27,798 nucleotides of DNA from JBAXLO01 sp037134755 (GCA_037134755.1 JBAXLO010000039.1:1-27798); one strand, 5' to 3'; counted from the stretch's first letter, positions 1-8,623 are shown. Notes: generated by a model from the sequence alone, not told the origin. A program made the numbers and translations.

Positions 1-185
1 TGCCATACTAATACTCCACTAATTCCATTGCCTAACGGAATACCTTCGTCCCACGAATTGGCTAAAGTGTTATAATGCAAATCATGTTTGAATTCTTTTG
101 TTGCATTTTTACTTTGTGAGAAGCTGCTAATTACTATCAATACAAATGCAAATAATAGAATTGATCTTTTAAAATATTTATTCAT
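1..185 (-). CDS. GH95-like glycoside hydrolase, N-terminal fragment
   Basis: The gene runs off the left edge; only its first 61 codons are visible. Reading leftwards from the ATG at 185, the product starts with a basic stretch and a hydrophobic segment ending in SSFSQ, a typical Bacteroidota signal peptide, so the enzyme is probably periplasmic or surface-exposed. The mature start contains HYNTLANSWDEGIPLGNG followed by ISGVLVW. This resembles the opening W-x-EALPLGNGRLGAMVxG motif of the N-terminal beta-sandwich domain of GH95-type alpha-L-fucosidases and relatives. The family assignment rests on that one motif, and the catalytic domain lies outside the window. A -7 promoter box is at 208-215, and paired direct repeats lie just upstream of it. 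No stop or frameshift is seen in the visible part. Confidence 0.72.
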   Translation of the reverse strand, partial: MNKYFKRSILLFAFVLIVISSFSQSKNATKEFKHDLHYNTLANSWDEGIPLGNGISGVLVW

Positions 186-207
186 GACAATTGGTTTTAA
201 TAAAGTA

Positions 208-215
208 CAAAAGTA
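208..215 (-). promoter_or_regulatory. Bacteroidota -7 promoter element for the GH95-like gene
   Basis: On the minus strand this reads TACTTTTG, a perfect TAnnTTTG match, 22 bases before the ATG at 185. No convincing -33 TTTG is present at the usual spacing; instead the expected -33 zone is covered by the direct repeats at 235-266. Confidence 0.6.
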
Positions 216-234
216 TGAAAAAATATTACAATTT

Positions 235-266
235 TACCGTTAACTTTTTTAATAGTACCGTTAACT
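235..266. promoter_or_regulatory. Paired 11-bp direct repeat, LytTR-type operator candidate
   Basis: The sequence TACCGTTAACT occurs at 235-245 and again, identically, at 256-266, an offset of exactly 21 bp. Taken as 9-mers (ACCGTTAAC), the copies are separated by 12 bp. This fits the published geometry of LytTR response-regulator sites (two 9-mers with a GTT core and a 12-13 bp spacer), and eight of nine positions match the consensus. AraC-type regulators also use direct half-sites 21 bp apart. The pair lies immediately upstream of the -7 box at 208-215. The repeat is certain; which regulator binds it is inferred. Confidence 0.55.
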
Positions 267-315
267 GATTTGTTGTTGAAAATATCATTCAAAGCTATTA
301 CTTTTACAAACTGAA

Positions 316-345
316 TTTGTTTTATAATAAAAATTTATACTGTTG
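316..345 (+). promoter_or_regulatory. Candidate promoter for a short leader or small RNA
   Basis: TTTG at 316-319 is followed after 18 bases by TACTGTTG (338-345), a 7/8 match to TAnnTTTG. This is close to the Bacteroidota -33/-7 spacing of about 19-21. A transcript starting near 350 would run into the strong hairpin terminator at 405-437, giving an RNA of roughly 85-90 bases. Confidence 0.4.
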
Positions 346-404
346 CGATTATACGATGTAAATAATCATTTTTTAATTTATTGTAGTTTGATTTCTAAAT
401 TTAC

Positions 405-437
405 CTCTCCACTTATTCTATTAAGTGGAGAGTTTTT
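405..437 (+). terminator. Rho-independent terminator or attenuator in an intergenic leader
   Basis: A perfect 11-bp stem (CTCTCCACTTA at 405-415 with TAAGTGGAGAG at 422-432) has a 6-base loop and is followed by five T residues on the plus strand. No gene ends nearby on this strand, since the left gene is divergent and the next gene starts at 549. It must therefore end a short non-coding transcript or act as an attenuator. The rest of the 186-548 gap is AT-rich, with no ORF that I can support. Confidence 0.8.
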
Positions 438-533
438 ATTTATAGACTAACTACTTATCTCAAAAGAAAAAATCATCTCTATAAAGAATAAAAAACTTTT
501 TCCTTCGTTAATAGTTTTTACAAAGAATACAAT

Positions 534-541
534 TATCTTTG
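534..541 (+). promoter_or_regulatory. -7 promoter element directly before the 549 gene
   Basis: TATCTTTG, followed by CA, is a perfect TAnnTTTG element ending 7 bases before the ATG at 549. Transcription would begin at or within a few bases of the start codon. No good -33 TTTG is seen at the expected distance. Confidence 0.6.
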
Positions 542-548
542 CAACTGA

Positions 549-1217
549 ATGAACAACATTTTAAAGATATATTTACTGGGCTTGTTTGTACTGATAAACA
601 CAAGTATGTTTGCACAACAAAGAGAAAAGAAGATTGTGCAATTTGCCGGTGTTGTAGTTAGTGCCGACAATAAAGAGCCTGTTCCTTTTGCTCAGGTATT
701 GATTAAAAGTGGTAAAAGGGGAGTGCTTGCTGATTTACATGGTTTCTTTACTTTGGTTGTCCACGAAAGTGATACTATTATTTTTAGAGCTGTTGGGTAT
801 AAAAGAACTTATTATTTTATACCTGATTATATTAATAGCGAAAACATAGCTGTTGTTCAATTAATGGTTAGAGATACTATTCTATTACCTGTAACACAAA
901 TTTATCCATGGCCTTCAAAAGAGAGTTTTAAGAATGCATTTGTAAATTTAAAAGTAAAAGATGATGATTATGAAATAGCAATGAAGAATCTTGCCCGCGA
1001 ACAATTAAAAGATATTATTAGAAATGATAAAGCAGCCGGGACAGATTTCGATAGATTTAGAATGGATGGGAGTATGAATTACCGTTATTATGTTGATCAA
1101 CAAATTAGCAAATTATATTATAACGGACAATATCCTCCTAATAATCTATTAAATCCTTTAGCTTGGTCTCAATTTATAAAGGCATTGCAGAATGGAGATT
1201 TAAAGGTAAATCAATAA
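549..1217 (+). CDS. Carboxypeptidase-regulatory-like domain protein, exported
   Basis: This 222-residue protein has a signal peptide (residues 1-22, ending in SMFAQ). It is followed by a single carboxypeptidase-D-regulatory-like beta-sandwich (about residues 30-108), recognisable by the pattern FAGVVVSADNKEPVPFAQV, then a glycine-rich turn and the GY.. motif (AVGYKR). The remaining C-terminal half is alpha/charged and matches no domain I can name. Such stand-alone proteins are common beside TonB-dependent receptors in Bacteroidales. Here the receptor starts 20 bases after the stop, so the two are probably co-transcribed and act together at the outer membrane. The specific function is unknown. 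The transcript may be leaderless, because the -7 box almost touches the ATG. Confidence 0.85.
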   Translation: MNNILKIYLLGLFVLINTSMFAQQREKKIVQFAGVVVSADNKEPVPFAQVLIKSGKRGVLADLHGFFTLVVHESDTIIFRAVGYKRTYYFIPDYINSENIAVVQLMVRDTILLPVTQIYPWPSKESFKNAFVNLKVKDDDYEIAMKNLAREQLKDIIRNDKAAGTDFDRFRMDGSMNYRYYVDQQISKLYYNGQYPPNNLLNPLAWSQFIKALQNGDLKVNQ

Positions 1218-1237
1218 ATAATATCAGCAAATATTGC

Positions 1238-3727
1238 ATGGAAAACAACAAAAGAATAACATTACATATCGTTTATATATCCTTTGTCTTATTATTACTT
1301 AGCTTACCTAACATGTTATTTTCGCAAGAGAATGCAAAGGTAGTCGGTAGAGTTACAAATGAAAATAATCAGCCATTACAATATGTTACTGTTGGTTTAT
1401 TATTAAATAATATAAGTACAACTACTGATCAAAAAGGGAAATATACTTTAAATGTACCTGCAAAGAAAGAATACAAAATCATGTTTCAATGTATGGGTTA
1501 CCAAGCTCAGACATTTAATATTACTTTAAAACCTTCGGAAGTAAAAGAAATAAATGTAATTTTAAGAGACACTACCACGATATTAAATACTATTGATATA
1601 ACAGATACACATCTTAGAAATTCTAATTTCTCTCGCCTCGACCCTAAACATTCCAGTGAAATACCTAATCCAAGTGGTGATGGAATTGAATCTTTGATAA
1701 AGACATTAGCCGGTGTGCATTCTAACAATGAACTAAGTTCGCAATATAGTGTAAGAGGTGGTAACTTTGATGAGAATCTTGTTTATGTAAATGATATAGA
1801 AATTTATCGTCCTTTTCTGGTTCGTTCCGGCGAACAGGAAGGATTAAGTTTTATTAATGCAGATTTGGTTAGTTCTATATTATTTTCAGCAGGAGGTTTT
1901 GATGCTAAGTATGGTGATAAGATGTCTTCAGCATTAGATATTCAATACAAAAAGCCTACTGTGTTTGCCGGCTCTGCATCAATGAGTCTTTTGGGTGCTT
2001 CTTTACATCTGGAAGGTAGCGCTGATAATTCTAAATTTACTTATCTGGTAGGAGCGAGGCAGAAATCAAATCAATATGTTCTTAATTCATTACAAACTCA
2101 AGGAGATTATCGCCCTTCATTTACGGATGTTCAAACTTTGCTTACCTATAACTTTAATAAGAAAACAGAACTTTCTTTTTTAGGAAACTATGCAAGGAAT
2201 GTTTACCAGGTAGTGCCAACTGATAGAGAAACTGATTTCGGCACAGTTAACAATGCTATGCGGTTAAAGATATATTTTGATGGTCAGGAAGTGGATAAAT
2301 TTGAAACCTTCTTTGGAGCATTATCTTTAACTTATCGTCCTACTAATAAGATTAAAATTAAAAATATTGTTTCTGCTTTTCAAACTTATGAAGACGAAAC
2401 TTATGATATACAAGGCGAATATTGGCTTTATCAGTTAGGCACTGATATGGGTAGCGATCAGTTTGGTAATCCTACCTTTAATCGAGGTATAGGTACTTAT
2501 TTAAATCATGCCCGGAATAACTTACATGCTAATGTTTTTAACTTCGAAAACAGAGGTACAATTGTTAAAAAGAATCATAATTTTCAATGGGGGATTAAAT
2601 ATCAGAGAGAAGAAATTATCTATAATCTAAATGAATGGAAAATGGTTGACTCATCAGGTTATACTATTCCAACTTATCCTGATTCTATTAATAGTCAAAA
2701 TCCTCCTCATTATTTCCCCGAACTTCAAAACGTTTATAAAGCAAATTATACGCTTCCATCAAATAGGATTACTGGTTTTATACAAGATGAATGGGCAATT
2801 GATGGACAAGATTCGGGTAGATATAAATTAATTTATGGAGTTCGTTTTAATTATTGGGACTTAAATAAAGAATTTCTTGTAAGTCCGCGACTTACTTTCT
2901 CTTTTAAGCCTAGATGGAAACGAGATATCTTATTCAGATTGTCATCAGGGGTTTATTATCAATCTCCTTTCTTTAAAGAGATGATTGATTTGGCAGGTAA
3001 TTTTCATTCTGATGTAAAAGCTCAACGATCAATACATTTTGTCGCTTCAGCCGATATGAATATTAAGTTATGGAGTCGTCCTTTTAAGTTTGTTACCGAA
3101 GCTTATTATAAATATCTTGACAATTTAATTCCTTACGTTGTTGATAATGTTCGCATACGTTATTATGCTAAAAATAATGCTACCGGTTATGCCGCAGGTC
3201 TTGATTTACGACTTAATGGTGAGTTTGTTAAAGGCATTGAATCCTGGGCTAGTTTATCATTAATGCAAACTAAACAGAAAATAACTTATGATACTAATGG
3301 TACCGTAACTGTTACGCCTTACATTCCTCGTCCTACTGATCAGTTTCTTACTTTTAGTATGTTTTTTCAGGATTATCTACCTAAACATCCTAATATTAAG
3401 ATGCATTTAAATTTGGTGTTTGGTACAAGTTTGCCTTTTGGCCCTCCCAATTCTTTGCCTGATAAACAAGTGTTGCGTATGCCATCTTATAGAAGGGTTG
3501 ATATAGGTTCTTCCTTCTTATTGAAAGATAAAAATAAACTATATTCAGCTAAGAATATATTCCGTAGAGTAGGTGATATCTGGTTTAGTATTGAAGTGTT
3601 TAATTTGTTGGATGTAAGTAATACCATTTCTTACACATGGGTAACTGATATTGATAACCGCCAATATGCCGTTCCTAATTATTTAACTCCACGAATGCTT
3701 AATGCTAAACTTTTGGTTGAGTTTTAG
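1238..3727 (+). CDS. TonB-dependent outer-membrane receptor
   Basis: The ATG at 1238 gives 829 residues. An in-frame TTG at 1163 would overlap the previous gene and precede the signal peptide, so I reject it. Order of parts: signal peptide (MENNKR.. to about residue 31, ending in LFSQ), a carboxypeptidase-regulatory-like domain (about 33-120), a TonB plug domain (about 135-240, with the typical YSVRGGNFDENLVYVNDIE and FSAGGFDAKYGD), then a beta-barrel to a terminal phenylalanine (LLVEF), as expected for an outer-membrane beta-barrel. No SusD-like partner follows, so this is not a classical polysaccharide-utilization SusCD pair. The substrate cannot be told from sequence. Its last 23 bases overlap the end of the convergent AraC-type gene. 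Confidence 0.93.
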   Translation: MENNKRITLHIVYISFVLLLLSLPNMLFSQENAKVVGRVTNENNQPLQYVTVGLLLNNISTTTDQKGKYTLNVPAKKEYKIMFQCMGYQAQTFNITLKPSEVKEINVILRDTTTILNTIDITDTHLRNSNFSRLDPKHSSEIPNPSGDGIESLIKTLAGVHSNNELSSQYSVRGGNFDENLVYVNDIEIYRPFLVRSGEQEGLSFINADLVSSILFSAGGFDAKYGDKMSSALDIQYKKPTVFAGSASMSLLGASLHLEGSADNSKFTYLVGARQKSNQYVLNSLQTQGDYRPSFTDVQTLLTYNFNKKTELSFLGNYARNVYQVVPTDRETDFGTVNNAMRLKIYFDGQEVDKFETFFGALSLTYRPTNKIKIKNIVSAFQTYEDETYDIQGEYWLYQLGTDMGSDQFGNPTFNRGIGTYLNHARNNLHANVFNFENRGTIVKKNHNFQWGIKYQREEIIYNLNEWKMVDSSGYTIPTYPDSINSQNPPHYFPELQNVYKANYTLPSNRITGFIQDEWAIDGQDSGRYKLIYGVRFNYWDLNKEFLVSPRLTFSFKPRWKRDILFRLSSGVYYQSPFFKEMIDLAGNFHSDVKAQRSIHFVASADMNIKLWSRPFKFVTEAYYKYLDNLIPYVVDNVRIRYYAKNNATGYAAGLDLRLNGEFVKGIESWASLSLMQTKQKITYDTNGTVTVTPYIPRPTDQFLTFSMFFQDYLPKHPNIKMHLNLVFGTSLPFGPPNSLPDKQVLRMPSYRRVDIGSSFLLKDKNKLYSAKNIFRRVGDIWFSIEVFNLLDVSNTISYTWVTDIDNRQYAVPNYLTPRMLNAKLLVEF

Positions 3728-4970
3728 ATTTCTTTAAATCTGATTTGTATTCAGAAGGAGTAAGACTTGTATACTTCTTAAATGCTGTATTGAATGACGA
3801 TTTAGAGTTAAATCCTACTGTCTTAGCAATACCTTCCATAGAGTAATTTTCATATTTATCAGATTGTAACATCTCTTTTGCATCGTTTATTCTATGTGTA
3901 TTAATATATGTATAGAAATTATTGCTGAAATTTTCATTAATAACCTGCGATAAGTATTTAGAATTAGTATGTAAAGCATCCGCAACATTCTCAATCGTTA
4001 GCTTATTATAAAAGTATGGTTTCTTTGACATATATTCTTCAAGACTTTGAATTAATGACTTCTTTTGAGCTTCGGTAAGTGATGATTTATTATATTTCAA
4101 TACTTGTTTAGTTTTCTCATTCGTTTCATCAATAATATCAAACTCAGGTTTAATTATAGGTGCTTTACCATTATTTTCTTTACTATATAAGATTGCAGAA
4201 TCAACAAATTCTTTATTAAAATCATTATTAAAAATATTCTTCTGATAAATACCATAAAGTGTTATGAATAGATTAAAGCCTAACATTAATATATTAAATA
4301 TAATTCTATTCGGTATATTGCTTTTTATTCCAAAGAAATGAACAGTATCTATAACAATAAATAATAGTATAAAACAAGATGATATTACTTTAATCCATTT
4401 TAAATCAATGTTCTCTTTATAAGAAAAGATGTCTTCTATATCTTTTTTATAACTACTGTAGGATATTATTGAAAAGATAGAATAACATATCAATTGAACA
4501 TTTAACAAGCCAAATACTCCAATTTTATTTATCGAGCGTAAATAGATTATCAGGAAATTAGTAGTAGTTTGTGTATAACCACCTGAAACAAACCATAGCT
4601 TTTCTGAAAAAGAAAGAAAGAGATAGGGGAGATTTAAGACTAATATAAGTATTGCCGGAACAAAGTGTATTATGTCTTTTTTAGTGAATATAAAATTGCG
4701 ATGTGTAATTGTTTGTATATAAAAATAAAAAAAAGGAATAAATAGCAATGCTATAGGTACCGTGATATAATACGCATAAGTAAGTATGGTGTAATTTGCA
4801 TAGTAATATGATAAACTTAAGCCAAAATACACTGCACTTAATGTCATAAATATACTTAGCATTATAAATGACTTGTTATTTGTCTTTAAGAAAAGAAAAA
4901 TAAACAATATCATAAATATGATAGACTGGTATACTATGATAAAACTAAGCAACTTATCTGATAATTCCAT
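3705..4970 (-). CDS. Membrane-anchored AraC-family transcriptional regulator
   Basis: The 421-residue product has about six to eight hydrophobic helices in residues 1-245, a linker, and a C-terminal AraC-type double helix-turn-helix (about 320-412). The latter is recognisable by LTIENVADALHTNSKYLSQV and then MEGIAKTVGFNSKSSFNTAF, followed by the usual F-x-x-LTPSEYK ending. This architecture, a polytopic membrane sensor fused to a DNA-binding domain, is frequent in Bacteroidota and lets a membrane signal control nearby genes without a phosphorelay. Plausible targets are the divergent T9SS surface-protein gene at 5202 or the receptor operon; neither is proven. A perfect -7 box is at 4989-4996. 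The tail is antisense to the last 23 bases of the receptor gene. Confidence 0.88.
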   Translation of the reverse strand: MELSDKLLSFIIVYQSIIFMILFIFLFLKTNNKSFIMLSIFMTLSAVYFGLSLSYYYANYTILTYAYYITVPIALLFIPFFYFYIQTITHRNFIFTKKDIIHFVPAILILVLNLPYLFLSFSEKLWFVSGGYTQTTTNFLIIYLRSINKIGVFGLLNVQLICYSIFSIISYSSYKKDIEDIFSYKENIDLKWIKVISSCFILLFIVIDTVHFFGIKSNIPNRIIFNILMLGFNLFITLYGIYQKNIFNNDFNKEFVDSAILYSKENNGKAPIIKPEFDIIDETNEKTKQVLKYNKSSLTEAQKKSLIQSLEEYMSKKPYFYNKLTIENVADALHTNSKYLSQVINENFSNNFYTYINTHRINDAKEMLQSDKYENYSMEGIAKTVGFNSKSSFNTAFKKYTSLTPSEYKSDLKKSKTQPKV

Positions 4971-4988
4971 ATTGAATTAAATATTTTA

Positions 4989-4996
4989 CAAAAATA
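4989..4996 (-). promoter_or_regulatory. -7 promoter element for the AraC-type regulator
   Basis: On the minus strand this reads TATTTTTG, a full TAnnTTTG match, 18 bases upstream of the ATG at 4970. Confidence 0.5.
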
Positions 4997-5069
4997 GTTT
5001 AAATATATAGATATTTGAATATATATAACAACAAAATTTAGTTTTTTATTCATTAATTGTATGTTAAAT

Positions 5070-5081
5070 ACTATTAATAGT
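5070..5081. promoter_or_regulatory. Perfect 12-bp palindrome, possible operator
   Basis: ACTATTAATAGT is a perfect palindrome in the 231-bp divergent gap between the AraC-type gene and the surface-protein gene. A second, imperfect dyad (ATGTAT / ATACAT) sits at 5111-5124. Both could be regulator sites, but AT-rich sequence makes chance palindromes likely. Confidence 0.3.
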
Positions 5082-5201
5082 GTTTTGTATTATTTAAGAT
5101 GTATTAATTCATGTATTCATACATATATAATATATATAATTGGATTATATTTACGAATTTTGCAAACTAATTATTAACATTAAATTTAAATTATATATAC
5201 A

Positions 5202-8200
5202 ATGACAAAAGTAAATACAATCTTAAAAAGTTTTTTAACAGTATTGTTGTTCTTGTTATTAACAAGTAATATTAATGCTCAAAGTTATGTTGAAATAGGA
5301 ACAGGAACTGTATCTGCATCTATGCCTATTTATTCTTCATGGAATTATTCGTGGAGTTCATTAATTTATCCACAGTCTGGTTTAGGTACTGCTAAAACTA
5401 TCATCAAAATATCTTTAAACTGTACTAATGGCCCTAAAACTGTTACCAATCAAAAGATTTATATCAAACATAGTTCTAGTGCTATATTTTCGTCAAATGC
5501 TTACGAAGATCCTACTAACAATGGTTATACTTTAGTTTATACAGGTAACTTATCCTTTGTTAATGGGTGGAATGATATTTCAATTACTCCTTTTGCTTAT
5601 AATGGTACTGACAATCTTATTATTCATTGGGAGAACTCTTGGGGCAATACTTATGGTCCTAATTTTAATTCTACAACATCGACAACTAATAATAATAAAA
5701 ACTGTGGTAGTGATACCGGTTTCCCAACTACATCCGGCACTTTAAATCCTTATCCTAGCAGTCTTACTAATATAAGATTTTATTATAATTCTACAGGACC
5801 AACAACTCCAGGCACTCCTAATCCTACCGATAATCAGGATAAAGCTTCTGTTAGTACAAATCTTTCTTTTGTTTTGGGCACAAATACTACTAATTATGAT
5901 ATTTATTTTGGTTTAGATTCTTTGGGCGTTAATGGTCTTTCAACTTCATATAAGGTAGTTGATAATTCAACAGTATCTGCTCCGGGAACATTTACTTATA
6001 CTCCATCTGCATTATTACTATCTAAAACTAAATACTTCTGGAGAGTTGTTGCTAAAAACGGAACTACATCCGAAATATCTCCTTTATGGAAGTTTACTAC
6101 ACAACTAGTTATTTCAACTTTCCCATATTCTTATGGATTTGAAGATTCAACAGTTTTTTATCCCGGTTGGTATGGTTCATTTACCGATTGGACATATCCA
6201 ACTACAGGTAACAATGCTATCTGGAACTTAACTTCTGTTGCTAATGCATATTCGGGTAATTCAGCAGCTTGTGCTAGTCCTAATACAGGCACAACTTCTT
6301 CTTCATTAATGACTCCTAGGTTTATTATCCCTGCTAATTATAGGATATCTTTCTGGTGGAAGAATGCTGATCCTCAATTAAAGATTGCCAATAAGGATTC
6401 TACATATTTTGAAATATCAACAAATGGTGGTACTTCATGGACTATCCTTGATGTGTTATCTCCTTCTATCGGCATGTCTGCTTATATTAATTCAATTAAG
6501 GATTTAAGTTCTTACGTAGGCAATAATGTATATTTTAGATGGAGATATAATTTGTCAGTTGCAAGTGGCTACAAAAATGTTTATATTGATGATATTAAAG
6601 TAGAACCTATACCAAGCGGGGCTATCATTAATTTAAGTGAAACTAACTATGCTTTTAAAGAATTATATGTTAATGGCATTACCAAACATAAAGTTATTAT
6701 AACAAATACAGGTATTGTAAATCTCGTTATCTCAGGTGTAAATGTTACTGCCCCTTATTCTTGTTCTTATACAGGAACTATATTGCCACTTCACAGTGAT
6801 ACTGCTACAATTGTCTTTACTGCTACTACTACCGGCACTTTTAATCAAGGGTTAACAATTAATACAAATAGCGTTACAGGAAATAGTACTATATTATTAA
6901 GTGGTACTGTTCAGTCGTTGCTTCCAAGTCTTTACGAAACTTTTGAATCTGTTGCTGTAGATACAATTCCAGCACATTGGAACAAGTTAAGAACTAAAGA
7001 TCCTTATCAAACTACCAATAATATCTCTGTAAAGAATTCACCAACTGATGCGCATTCGGTACCTAATGTTGTTAAGTTCTATAATAATACAGATACTCTT
7101 TCGCCTTTGATGTTAATTACTCCGGGTGTTACTAACTTTTCAAGTGATACCTTAAAATTTTGGGCATCTAAAACACATTATAATACTGCAATGGTTCAGT
7201 TAACTGTAGGTTTGATGGATGATCCTTACGATGCTACTTCATTCGTCCCAACTAGCACTATTACTCTTGCAGATTCGATGATGCAATACGTTATAACTTT
7301 TAATACATCTAACACAAAGCCTTATATTGCCTTTAAACATGCTCAGGCAGCTCCATCTTGTAGTATTTGGCTCGACGATGTTTCATGGCAGAGTGGTGCA
7401 ATTACAGTTCCAAATCCTGTGGCTTTGGTTGCTCCTTTAAATAATTCAATCAATAATATAATAGTACCAACTTTAAAATGGACTGATGCAGGTGGCTCAC
7501 CAACAGGATATAAGTTGAGTTTGGGAACTAATAATCCTCCTACAAATATCATTAATAATATTGATTTAACTTCGGCTACTTCTTATCCAATAGCTTCGGC
7601 ATTACAATATAATACAACTTATTATTGGCAAATTACTCCTTACAATACCAATGGCAGTGCTGTAAATTGTCCTGTATGGAATTTTAAAACGATGAGTGAT
7701 CCTACTGTTTATACTTTGCCTTGGAACGAAGGTTTTGAAAGCGTTACACAAACATCAGGCTATGATTATCCTTTAGGTTGGTCAATTGAAAATGGTAGTT
7801 CTCAATCTACTTGCTGGGATTTAATTGTCAACAATACTTCTAATCCAACTAATGCTCATTCAGGACAAGATGCTATGCACATTGCTTTTAGTTTTCTTGA
7901 TAATAACAATGATTGGTTATTTAGTGTGCCAATTCATTTAACCGGAGGCACTACTTATAAGTTTGGTTTCTGGTACAAGACAGCTATTTATATTTCGGGT
8001 GTTGATTCTTCGTTTGAGAAACTTGAAGTTAAATGGGGCAATGCTGCCGATTCGAATGCTATGACTGTAGGTACTATCTTTAATAATAATTTTATGAGAT
8101 TTCCTAACTGGACATACTTTACCTCTAACATTACACCTACTACTACAGGTAATTATACTTTCGGTTTCCATTCATATAGTGATGCATTACAATATCTAAC

Positions 8201-8492
8201 CTTTGTTGATGATGTGTCTTTAGCTTTAGCTAATGGTATTGACGAAAACACAAATAATGCATTCAATGTGTATCCTAATCCTACTACCGGTAAGTTTATT
8301 ATTAAATTAAATGATAATAATAAAGGCATTGCCGAAATATCAATTACCAATATAATAGGGCAGGAGGTTTATAGAACAAAAACCAACCAGCAGTATATTA
8401 ATATTGATTTGGAAGGTTTAACTAAAGGAATGTATTTAATTAAGATAACTTCAGATAATAAACAATCAGTAAAGAAAATAACCAAAAACTAA
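5202..8492 (+). CDS. Large T9SS-exported multidomain surface protein
   Basis: The 1096-residue protein has a signal peptide (residues 1-27, ending in NINAQS). An N-terminal beta domain of about 170 residues is followed by a proline/threonine linker and a fibronectin-III-like module. Then comes a MAM/'choice-of-anchor J'-type beta-sandwich (SYGFEDST ... YIDDIKVE), an ASH/choice-of-anchor-D-like module (KVIITNTGIVNLVISGVNV), a second J-type module (ETFESVAVD ... WLDDVSW), another Fn3-like module, and a third J-type module (NEGFES ... FVDDVSLA). The last 78 residues (1019-1096) form a type A T9SS sorting domain with VYPNPTTGKF and GMYLIKI. No catalytic signature is visible, so adhesion or glycan binding is the best guess. 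It stands alone on its strand and ends at twin terminators. Confidence 0.88.
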   Translation: MTKVNTILKSFLTVLLFLLLTSNINAQSYVEIGTGTVSASMPIYSSWNYSWSSLIYPQSGLGTAKTIIKISLNCTNGPKTVTNQKIYIKHSSSAIFSSNAYEDPTNNGYTLVYTGNLSFVNGWNDISITPFAYNGTDNLIIHWENSWGNTYGPNFNSTTSTTNNNKNCGSDTGFPTTSGTLNPYPSSLTNIRFYYNSTGPTTPGTPNPTDNQDKASVSTNLSFVLGTNTTNYDIYFGLDSLGVNGLSTSYKVVDNSTVSAPGTFTYTPSALLLSKTKYFWRVVAKNGTTSEISPLWKFTTQLVISTFPYSYGFEDSTVFYPGWYGSFTDWTYPTTGNNAIWNLTSVANAYSGNSAACASPNTGTTSSSLMTPRFIIPANYRISFWWKNADPQLKIANKDSTYFEISTNGGTSWTILDVLSPSIGMSAYINSIKDLSSYVGNNVYFRWRYNLSVASGYKNVYIDDIKVEPIPSGAIINLSETNYAFKELYVNGITKHKVIITNTGIVNLVISGVNVTAPYSCSYTGTILPLHSDTATIVFTATTTGTFNQGLTINTNSVTGNSTILLSGTVQSLLPSLYETFESVAVDTIPAHWNKLRTKDPYQTTNNISVKNSPTDAHSVPNVVKFYNNTDTLSPLMLITPGVTNFSSDTLKFWASKTHYNTAMVQLTVGLMDDPYDATSFVPTSTITLADSMMQYVITFNTSNTKPYIAFKHAQAAPSCSIWLDDVSWQSGAITVPNPVALVAPLNNSINNIIVPTLKWTDAGGSPTGYKLSLGTNNPPTNIINNIDLTSATSYPIASALQYNTTYYWQITPYNTNGSAVNCPVWNFKTMSDPTVYTLPWNEGFESVTQTSGYDYPLGWSIENGSSQSTCWDLIVNNTSNPTNAHSGQDAMHIAFSFLDNNNDWLFSVPIHLTGGTTYKFGFWYKTAIYISGVDSSFEKLEVKWGNAADSNAMTVGTIFNNNFMRFPNWTYFTSNITPTTTGNYTFGFHSYSDALQYLTFVDDVSLALANGIDENTNNAFNVYPNPTTGKFIIKLNDNNKGIAEISITNIIGQEVYRTKTNQQYINIDLEGLTKGMYLIKITSDNKQSVKKITKN

Positions 8493-8512
8493 TCAATATA
8501 TACCCAAACGTT

Positions 8513-8542
8513 AAAGCTCCCTGAAACTTCGGGGGGCTTTTT
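8513..8542 (+). terminator. First of two tandem terminators
   Basis: The stem GCTCCC (8516-8521) pairs with GGGGGC, with one G-T pair, around an inner GAA/TTC and is followed by TTTTT. It lies 20 bases after the stop of the surface-protein gene. Confidence 0.8.
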
Positions 8543-8568
8543 ATTTATACAATTTTAATTTAATTTTG

Positions 8569-8597
8569 GCTCCCTGAATCTTCGGGGAGCTTTTTTT
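8569..8597 (+). terminator. Second tandem terminator, near-copy of the first
   Basis: The stem GCTCCC / GGGAGC (8569-8574 with 8585-8590) encloses TGAATCTTCG and is followed by seven T residues. The hairpin differs from the first terminator at only two positions, which suggests duplication. It also shields the minus-strand gene ending at 8624 from readthrough. Confidence 0.82.
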
Positions 8598-8623
8598 GAT
8601 AGATATTACGTTTTTATATTGTA

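Noticed and set aside
1163..1237. Earlier TTG start for the TonB-dependent receptor
   Set aside because: It would overlap the previous gene by 55 bases and place 25 hydrophilic residues before a clear signal peptide; the ATG at 1238 fits better.
1238..3727. SusC of a polysaccharide utilization locus
   Set aside because: No SusD-like gene follows and the partner upstream is a small carboxypeptidase-regulatory-like protein, so a general TonB-dependent receptor is the safer call.
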